Assembly: GCF_007049795.1 (NCBI RefSeq) | Contig: NZ_SCFY01000023.1 | Coordinates: 1-64,000 of the forward strand | Source: Ectopseudomonas mendocina | GTDB taxonomy: Bacteria > Pseudomonadota > Gammaproteobacteria > Pseudomonadales > Pseudomonadaceae | Length of the DNA: 64,000 nucleotides | Direction of reading: 5' to 3' | Part shown: in pieces, positions 58,227 through 64,000 of the stretch | Numbering within the stretch: position 1 is the stretch's first letter | Layout of the letters: each line of letters opens with the position of its first letter | Position numbers and translations under genes: made by a program | Notes under the pieces: model-generated | What the model was told of the DNA's origin: nothing | Database searches by the model: none | What the model saw: only the letters and a program-made list of their open reading frames with translations

Positions 58227-59480
58227 TCAGAGGATGCTCAGCGGGTATTCGACGAAAGCGCGAATCTCGTTGAGATCTGGCCCAACATCAGTGCTGGAAC
58301 GGTAGATGGAGTTACGCAAGCGCAGGTGCAGATCCTTGGCGGCCCCACTCTGGATGGTGTAGCCGATCTGGTTGAAGATCTCGCGCTCGGTGCCGTTGTT
58401 GTCGTTGCCGGTATCGATGTTGTCACCGCGTACATAGGCGAACTTGTAGCGCAGACCCGGCACGCCGTACTCGGCGAAGTCCAGCTCGTAGCTGGCCTGC
58501 CAGGAGCGCTCGTCCTTCAGGTTGAAGTCCGAGTAGTAGGAGTTGGCCAGGTAGATGCTGGAGCCGCCATCACCGTAGTCGTAGGCGAAGCCGGCATCGC
58601 CGCTGTTGCGCTGATGCGCGACGATGAAGGCATGAGCGCCGATGCTGTACTTGGCCGCCAGACTCCAGATGGTGTTGCGATCACCCTGGCCGTCACCGCC
58701 GAGATCGATTGCGGCCACCGAGCCGGTGTCGTACTTGGTGCGGTAGATGTTGAAGTCGAAGTTCAGCGCCTGATCGGCCGCCAGCGCCAGGTTGTAATTG
58801 ACGTTGGCGTAGTAGCGTTTGTACATGTCCTCGAGATCGGCGTGATACACCGCCAGGCTCAGGTCATCGCTGACGGCGTAACTGCCGCCGAGCACGTCGA
58901 TGCTCTTGAGGCGATTAGGGTCGCGCGCCGAGTCGCCCATCGGGCTGTCAGCGGTGAAACGACCGGCGTTCAGCTCCAGGCCTTCGATCTCGTTGCTGGT
59001 AACCAGCGTGCCGGTGAAGGTCTGTGGCAGCAGACGGCTGTCGTCATGGGCCAGAACCGGCAGGGAAGGGAACTGGTTGCCGTACTTGATCACGGTATTG
59101 GAGACGCGCAGCTTCACCGCGCCGCCGGCCTGGGACAGGTCGTCCACCGGACGGCCTTCGCTATCGGTGTCGAAGAAGGCGCGATAGTTGCGGCCGCGGC
59201 CGCTGTCCAGCTTGACCCCGAGCAGACCGAAGGCATCGACGCCGAAGCCGACGGTACCTTGGGTAAAACCGGACTCGAAGGTGGCGATGAAGCCCTGACC
59301 CCAGGTCTTGGCGTCGTTGGTATTGTCTTTGTAATCACGGTTGAAGTAGGCGTTGCGCAGCAACAGATTGAGGCTGGCGTCTTCGACGAAACCATTGGAC
59401 TCGGACTGGCTGCTGGCGTGCGCCAACTGCCCGCCCAACGCGAGGCTGCAAGCCAGCGCGAGACAGTGCTTCTTGTGCAT
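58227..59480 (-). CDS. OprD-family outer-membrane porin
   Basis: A 417-residue porin with signal peptide (MHKKHCLALACSLALGGQLAHA). The OprD pattern is clear: FVEDASLNLLLRNAYFNRDYK at the first strand, then KTWGQGFIATFESGFTQGTVGFGV, and PLSIL with the C-terminal hydrophobic end. OprD-type channels take up a specific small substrate such as amino acids, dipeptides or aromatic acids. The substrate is unknown here. The gene stands alone. Confidence 0.93.
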   Translation of the reverse strand: MHKKHCLALACSLALGGQLAHASSQSESNGFVEDASLNLLLRNAYFNRDYKDNTNDAKTWGQGFIATFESGFTQGTVGFGVDAFGLLGVKLDSGRGRNYRAFFDTDSEGRPVDDLSQAGGAVKLRVSNTVIKYGNQFPSLPVLAHDDSRLLPQTFTGTLVTSNEIEGLELNAGRFTADSPMGDSARDPNRLKSIDVLGGSYAVSDDLSLAVYHADLEDMYKRYYANVNYNLALAADQALNFDFNIYRTKYDTGSVAAIDLGGDGQGDRNTIWSLAAKYSIGAHAFIVAHQRNSGDAGFAYDYGDGGSSIYLANSYYSDFNLKDERSWQASYELDFAEYGVPGLRYKFAYVRGDNIDTGNDNNGTEREIFNQIGYTIQSGAAKDLHLRLRNSIYRSSTDVGPDLNEIRAFVEYPLSIL

Positions 59481-59597
59481 GGGTGCTCCCGGTGTTGTGT
59501 GCTGTTCTAAACGCGCCTCACAGCGAGGTAAGGCCCGGCCCAGAGGGCGCGCTTAGAGTTATCACCCCGTCTGCCGATGCACTATTCGAGCTGATTG

Positions 59598-59759
59598 ATG
59601 ATCACTATCAATGACTTCGATGCGCTGTTGCAGTCGATCGACGATAGGCTTCACCCCGATGAAGATTCCAGGGGCGGCGGTTTTGCTTCACTCCCGAAAG
59701 CCGTCGCCCTGGCTCCACTTCATCTCCTTTGGTTAAGACGACTTGTGGCCGCCTGGTGA
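59598..59759 (+). CDS. Possible 53-residue small protein; rest of 59481-59819 has no gene I can see
   Basis: ATG at 59598 opens a 53-residue frame (MITINDFDALLQSIDDRLHP...) that ends inside the following terminator hairpin. The first half looks protein-like with acidic helix propensity, the second half (LAPLHLLWLRRLVAAW) looks hydrophobic-basic. There is only a weak ribosome site. It could be a truncated gene or chance. The rest of this 339-base gap carries the porin promoter region and the terminator; nothing else is recognised. Confidence 0.3.
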   Translation: MITINDFDALLQSIDDRLHPDEDSRGGGFASLPKAVALAPLHLLWLRRLVAAW

Positions 59760-59778
59760 TCCAGTGCGGCCTTTTTTT
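59747..59778 (+). terminator. Strong intrinsic terminator
   Basis: Stem GGCCGC-CTGG with loop TGAT and CCAG-T-GCGGCC (one bulged T), followed by seven T. It reads in the plus direction, so some plus-strand transcript must begin in the 59.5-59.7 kb gap. Confidence 0.85.
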
Positions 59779-59819
59779 CATCTTCTTGGCCTGGGGTGAG
59801 TGCTGGCCAGGCGAGAGAC

Positions 59820-62800
59820 TCAATGAAAGTCGCGGCTGCGTATGTCCAACCCGGTCAGCAGCTCCGTCATATCCGTCAGACGCCCCGCGATCACATGGCG
59901 GACGCCATCTTCCGCCTCGAGATGACCGTCGATGCGCAGCATCTGCGACTGCACCAAGACTCGCCGCTGGCGCTCGGCCAGGTCATGCCAGACGACCACA
60001 TTGACCAGGCCGAACTCATCTTCGAGCGTGACGAAAATGACCCCGCTGGCGGTTTGCGGCCTTTGCCTGCCGATCACCAGACCGGCCACGCTGACAGGAC
60101 GGCCATGCTCGACGGTCTGCAATTCACGCGAGCTCCGGCAGCGCCGTGTCCGTAGAGCCTGGCGCAGCAGGGCCAGAGGGTGCGGGCCGAGGGTGGTGCC
60201 GAGCGTCGCATAGTCGGTCAACAGATCTTCCCCCTGCGATGGGGCAGGCAGGCCCGGAGCGGCTTCATTCTGCGTAGATACACCGGCGAACAGCGGTAAT
60301 TGTTCCTCGACGCCAGCCATCGCCCAGCGCGCCTGATAGCGGTGGCCAACCAGGCCGCCGAGTGCGCCGGCATCGGCCAGGCGCTCGCGCGCCGAAGCAT
60401 CCAGACGAGCCCGCACGCTGAGGTCCTCGACATCACGGAATGCACCTGACTGGCGCGCCTGTTCGATACGGCGCGCGTCGTCTTCGCACATGCCACGAAT
60501 CATCCTCAGGCCCAGGCGGATGGCCGGCTCGCCATGTTCATCGGGCTCCAGGCTGCAATCCCAGTCGCTGTAGCGTACGTCCACGGGGCGCACCTCGACA
60601 TCATGCCTCCGTGCGTCCTGCAACACCTGATCGGGGCTGTAGAAGCCCATCGGCCAGCTGTTGACCAGAGCGCAGGCATAGGCAGCGGGCTCGTGGCACT
60701 TCAGCCAGCAACTGGCATAGGCGAGCAGGGCGAAGCTGGCTGCGTGCGACTCGGGAAAACCGTAACTACCGAAGCCCTCGATCTGGCGGAAGATTCGCTC
60801 GGTGAACGCCTGCGTGTAACCCTTTTCCAGCATGCGCGAAGTGAGTCGCTGACGATGTGGTTCGAGCCCGCCATGACGTTTCCAGGCAGCCATGCTGCGG
60901 CGTAGTTCATCCGCCTCGCCGGGCGTGTAGTCGGCTGCGACGATGGCCAGCTCCATGACCTGCTCCTGAAACAGCGGCACGCCGAGCGTGCGCGCGAAGA
61001 CTGGCTTGAGTTCATCAGAGGGATAATCGATCGGTTCTTCGCCGTTTCGTCGACGCAGGTACGGGTGCACCATGTCACCCTGGATCGGCCCCGGACGGAC
61101 GATGGCCACCTGGATCACCAGGTCGTAGAAAGTGTTCGGGCGCAGGCGTGGCAGCATTGCCATCTGCGCGCGTGACTCGATCTGGAAGGCGCCGATGGTA
61201 TCTGCGCGGCTGATCATGGCGTAGGTGGCCGGGTCTTCCTTGGGCAAAGTGGCCAGCGTCCACTGCGTGCCGCGGTAGCGCTCGATCAGGCCGAAACAAC
61301 GGCGCAGTGCGCTGAGCATGCCCAGGGCCAGGACGTCGACCTTGAGCAGGCCGACCCTGTCCAGATCGTCCTTGTCCCACTGGATGACGGTGCGCTCGGC
61401 CATGGTCGCGTTCTCCACCGGCACCAGGGTGTCGAGCGCGTGCTCGGAAATGACGAAGCCGCCCGGATGCTGCGACAGGTGCCGGGGGAAACCGATCAGC
61501 TCGCCGGTCAGGATCAGCACGCGCCTGAGCAGCGGATTCTGCGGATCGAAACCCGCCTCCTGTAGGCGTTCCGGCGTTGGTGGGCCACTGCTCCAGCGGC
61601 CACAGCAATCGGCCAGCGCATTGACCTGATCCGGCGGCAAGCCAAGGGCCTTGGCGACATCACGTATCGCCCCGGCGCCGTGATAGGTGTTGACCACGGC
61701 GGTGAGCGCCGCACGCGTTCGACCGTAGCGACGAAACACGTACTGGATGACTTCCTCGCGCCGTTCGTGCTCGAAATCGACGTCGATATCCGGCGGCTCG
61801 TTGCGCTCGCGGGAGAGAAAGCGCTCGAACAACAGCCTGCTTTCGGTAGGGTCTAGCTCGGTGATGCCGAGCGCGAAGCAGACGCTGGAGTTGGCCGCCG
61901 AACCCCGGCCCTGGCAGAGGATGTGCTGCTCGCGGGCGAAGCGGACGACGTCGTGAACGGTCAGAAAGTAGCTTTCGTATTCCAGCTCGGCGATCAGCGC
62001 CAGCTCGTGCTCGATCTGTGTGCGGGCCCTATCCGGCACTCCATCAGGCCAGCGCTCGTCAGCGCCGCGCTCCACCAGAACGCGTAGCCAGGAGGTGGGA
62101 TTATGCTCTGCAGGCACCAGCTCGTGCGGGTAGTGATAATTCAGTTGGCTGAGATCGAAACTGCAGCGCTCGGCGATGCACAGCGATTGCGCAAGCAGCT
62201 CGGGCGGATACAGCTCGCCCAGTTCCTCAAGCCGGCGTAGATGCCGCTCGCCATTGGCGAATAGATGGGCACCGGCCTCGGCCACGGGTAGATGATGACG
62301 GATGGCGGTCATGCAGTCCTGCAGGGCGCGGCGGCCGCGGGCATGCATGTGCACGTCGCCACAGGCCACAGCCGGCAGGTCGTGATCGCCTGCCAGCTCG
62401 AGCAGGCGCTGCAGGCGCGCGGTATCGTCAGGGCCGCGATGCAACTCAACGCCTAGCCACAGGCGCTCGGGAAACAGCGCGCAAAGCCAGGGCAGGGCGT
62501 TGACTTCACCCTCGCTGAGCCAGATGGCCAGCAAGCCATCGAGCGGTGCCACGAGGTCCTCGTGCAGCAATCGGTAGGTGCCTTTTGCTGCTCTGCGCCG
62601 CGCCCGGGTGATCAGGCCGCATAGCGCCTGGTACCCCGTCAGGTTCTCGGCCAGCAGCACCAGCTTTGGGCCTTGCTCGATCTGCACTTCGCTGCCCACT
62701 ATCAGCTTTACCCCGGTTTTCTTCGACGCCTCCCAGGCGCGCACGATACCGGCCAGGGTGCATTCATCGGTGATCGCCAAGGCGCGATAGTTCAGCCTTG

Positions 62801-62888
62801 CCGCACGCTCGAACAACTCCTGCGCACTGGACGCACCGCGCTGGAAGCTGAAGTTCGACAGGCAATGCAGCTCGGCGTAATCGTTCAT
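59820..62888 (-). CDS. dnaE2: Error-prone DNA polymerase III alpha subunit DnaE2 (ImuC)
   Basis: A 1022-residue polymerase of the C family. The start MNDYAELHCLSNFSFQRGAS is the PHP domain of the DnaE2 type. The polymerase core follows, with PDIDVDFEHERRE (catalytic aspartates), GRGSAANSSVCFALGIT and HPGGFVISEHALDTLVPV. The C-terminal part includes an OB fold. With ImuB it makes a damage-inducible mutasome that copies across lesions. The ATG overlaps the imuB stop (ATGA), typical of the imuA-imuB-dnaE2 cassette. Confidence 0.95.
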   Translation of the reverse strand: MNDYAELHCLSNFSFQRGASSAQELFERAARLNYRALAITDECTLAGIVRAWEASKKTGVKLIVGSEVQIEQGPKLVLLAENLTGYQALCGLITRARRRAAKGTYRLLHEDLVAPLDGLLAIWLSEGEVNALPWLCALFPERLWLGVELHRGPDDTARLQRLLELAGDHDLPAVACGDVHMHARGRRALQDCMTAIRHHLPVAEAGAHLFANGERHLRRLEELGELYPPELLAQSLCIAERCSFDLSQLNYHYPHELVPAEHNPTSWLRVLVERGADERWPDGVPDRARTQIEHELALIAELEYESYFLTVHDVVRFAREQHILCQGRGSAANSSVCFALGITELDPTESRLLFERFLSRERNEPPDIDVDFEHERREEVIQYVFRRYGRTRAALTAVVNTYHGAGAIRDVAKALGLPPDQVNALADCCGRWSSGPPTPERLQEAGFDPQNPLLRRVLILTGELIGFPRHLSQHPGGFVISEHALDTLVPVENATMAERTVIQWDKDDLDRVGLLKVDVLALGMLSALRRCFGLIERYRGTQWTLATLPKEDPATYAMISRADTIGAFQIESRAQMAMLPRLRPNTFYDLVIQVAIVRPGPIQGDMVHPYLRRRNGEEPIDYPSDELKPVFARTLGVPLFQEQVMELAIVAADYTPGEADELRRSMAAWKRHGGLEPHRQRLTSRMLEKGYTQAFTERIFRQIEGFGSYGFPESHAASFALLAYASCWLKCHEPAAYACALVNSWPMGFYSPDQVLQDARRHDVEVRPVDVRYSDWDCSLEPDEHGEPAIRLGLRMIRGMCEDDARRIEQARQSGAFRDVEDLSVRARLDASARERLADAGALGGLVGHRYQARWAMAGVEEQLPLFAGVSTQNEAAPGLPAPSQGEDLLTDYATLGTTLGPHPLALLRQALRTRRCRSSRELQTVEHGRPVSVAGLVIGRQRPQTASGVIFVTLEDEFGLVNVVVWHDLAERQRRVLVQSQMLRIDGHLEAEDGVRHVIAGRLTDMTELLTGLDIRSRDFH

Positions 62889-64000
62889 GCGAACCAGCCG
62901 TGCAGCAGCAACGGCCCATCACTGCCGACTGGCCGATACGCCCAGCCGCGCTGCCCAGCACGGGTCTGCACCACGTAATAGTCGCGGCGCACATCCTCGC
63001 CATCCCACCAGCCGGACTCGATGCGCTCCGGGCCGGAGATGATGCGCAGTGAGGCTTCGCGTAACGGTTGGGGTTCGCTCAACAGCCAGCCTGGCCGCGG
63101 GCCACAAGGAGGCAGCAAGGGGCTGGTCGAGTCGTTGATCCAGGCACGCTCGGGACGGTGATCGGCTCTGGCGCCGAGGCCATGCAGAGCGTCATCACCG
63201 AGGCGCGCCCTTAGCCGCTCGCGTAATTGCTCCCAGGGCTGGTTCTGCTGTGGTCGCTCATCGAACAGTTGCTGATGCTGCGGCGCAAAGACCGGTAATT
63301 CACGCGCCTCCAGCCGCACGGCCAGTACCGGCGCTGGTAGCTGCTGATGCTCCAGACGGCCTCGTGTTAGCTCGAACAGCATGCCGGGGTCACGCTCGGC
63401 GCTGAGTAGGCCCACCTGTATCTGCGTATCGGCACCCGCGCGGTGTTCCAGATGCAGGGTGAAACGCTGCACGCCGGTGTCACGACAGGCCAGGTAAGCC
63501 GCCAGATCGGCTGTCAGTCGGCGCAACGGGAACAGCAGTGCCTGATGCGATTCCACCTCGAAATTCAGTTCGATACGGGCATCGAAAACATCCGTAGGCA
63601 CGAAGAAGTCCAGCGCTAGCGGACGCTGGCCAGACAAGGTATCGAGATGGCGTAGCACTTCGACAGGAAAGCGTTTGGCCAGGCTGTCACGTGGCAGAGC
63701 CAACAGCTGCCGCAACTGCCTGAGCCCCATGCGATTGAAGGCCGTGGTTGCTGTAGGAGAGAGCCCGAGCCTATCCACCGGCAAGGGGGCGAGCATCTGC
63801 ATGAGCGCCTGACCATCACTGGCCATCAGTCCATCACCGACATTCACCAGCACCCGCGCCGCTGCCGGATTCGGCGCGACAGCAATGCGATGCTGGAAGG
63901 CCAACGCCGAAAGCTCGGCGCGCAAGCGTGCTTCGAAACGCGGCCATGGGCCGAACAGCCCCAGGCTGGACTGCACCTCCAACAGCAGACAGCGCGGATA
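62885..64000 (-). CDS. imuB: ImuB, inactive Y-family polymerase-like protein, 5' end outside the window
   Basis: The open frame continues beyond position 64000, so only the C-terminal 371 residues are present. The visible part has the helix-hairpin-helix and little-finger-like region of Y-family polymerases (LPVDRLGLSPTATTAFNRMG, LRQLRQLLALPRDSLAKRF) and the ImuB-type C-terminus ending in WAYRPVGSDGPLLLHGWFA. ImuB links DnaE2 to the sliding clamp. The frame overlaps dnaE2 by four bases. The catalytic region, normally degenerate in ImuB, lies outside the window. Confidence 0.92.
   Translation of the reverse strand, partial: YPRCLLLEVQSSLGLFGPWPRFEARLRAELSALAFQHRIAVAPNPAAARVLVNVGDGLMASDGQALMQMLAPLPVDRLGLSPTATTAFNRMGLRQLRQLLALPRDSLAKRFPVEVLRHLDTLSGQRPLALDFFVPTDVFDARIELNFEVESHQALLFPLRRLTADLAAYLACRDTGVQRFTLHLEHRAGADTQIQVGLLSAERDPGMLFELTRGRLEHQQLPAPVLAVRLEARELPVFAPQHQQLFDERPQQNQPWEQLRERLRARLGDDALHGLGARADHRPERAWINDSTSPLLPPCGPRPGWLLSEPQPLREASLRIISGPERIESGWWDGEDVRRDYYVVQTRAGQRGWAYRPVGSDGPLLLHGWFA

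Noticed and set aside
1..64000. CRISPR arrays, rRNA genes, insertion sequences and cobalamin riboswitch
   Set aside because: I looked for regularly spaced repeats, rRNA motifs, transposase motifs and a B12-box upstream of metH and found none.

Overview
The window is a GC-rich gammaproteobacterial chromosome segment, almost certainly from Pseudomonas (gene content points to the P. mendocina / P. oleovorans / P. alcaligenes side of the genus). The evidence is an EarP/EF-P arginine-rhamnosylation pair, an intact mexS-mexT-mexEF-oprN locus, class II DAHP synthase, cti, nfuA, osmE, an OprD-family porin, a dnaE2/imuB mutasome and a Pseudomonas-type REP element. Assignments rest on reading the translated sequence; no database search was run.

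Layout. 1-1453 is the right end of a prophage: a CsrA-like gene on the minus strand, a lysozyme-like gene, a nested Rz/Rz1 spanin pair, and then the displaced 3' half of a tRNA-Cys gene, which marks the attachment site. Host DNA resumes with tRNA-Leu(TAA), earP and efp. 4.1-10.2 kb carries two LysR regulators, a TauE permease, a DUF1127 protein, an EamA exporter, a YcaQ-type glycosylase and an LprI-like protein. 10.2-14 kb has class II DAHP synthase set among damaged genes (M48 peptidase, amidohydrolase, second TauE, flavin monooxygenase). 14-19.6 kb holds a spermidine-synthase-like gene, a DEAD-box helicase with a long leader, and cysI with its DUF934 partner. 20-31 kb holds solute-binding, AraC and FAD-oxidoreductase genes, a degraded chemoreceptor, an RlmN-like methylase, osmE and metH. 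31-41 kb is rich in envelope and lipid haem enzymes: cti, nfuA, a catalase-related protein, a large di-haem cytochrome and a degenerate NtrC-type regulator. 41-48.6 kb has a nicotinamide riboside salvage pair, a chemoreceptor, uppP and a truncated diguanylate cyclase. 48.6-57 kb is the complete mexS/mexT/mexEF-oprN efflux locus, then cheV. 58-64 kb has an OprD-family porin and the error-prone polymerase genes dnaE2 and imuB.

Two themes cut across the window. First, at least six places look like deletion scars, where parts of genes, or two neighbouring genes, have been joined with loss of the intervening sequence (near 10.49, 12.23, 13.52, 23.9, 47.70 and 58.01 kb). Second, the pair at 36.2-39.3 kb (membrane-anchored catalase-related haem protein plus RoxA/oleate-dioxygenase-like di-haem cytochrome) could form a two-step periplasmic lipid-peroxide pathway; this is the best candidate here for an uncharacterised system.
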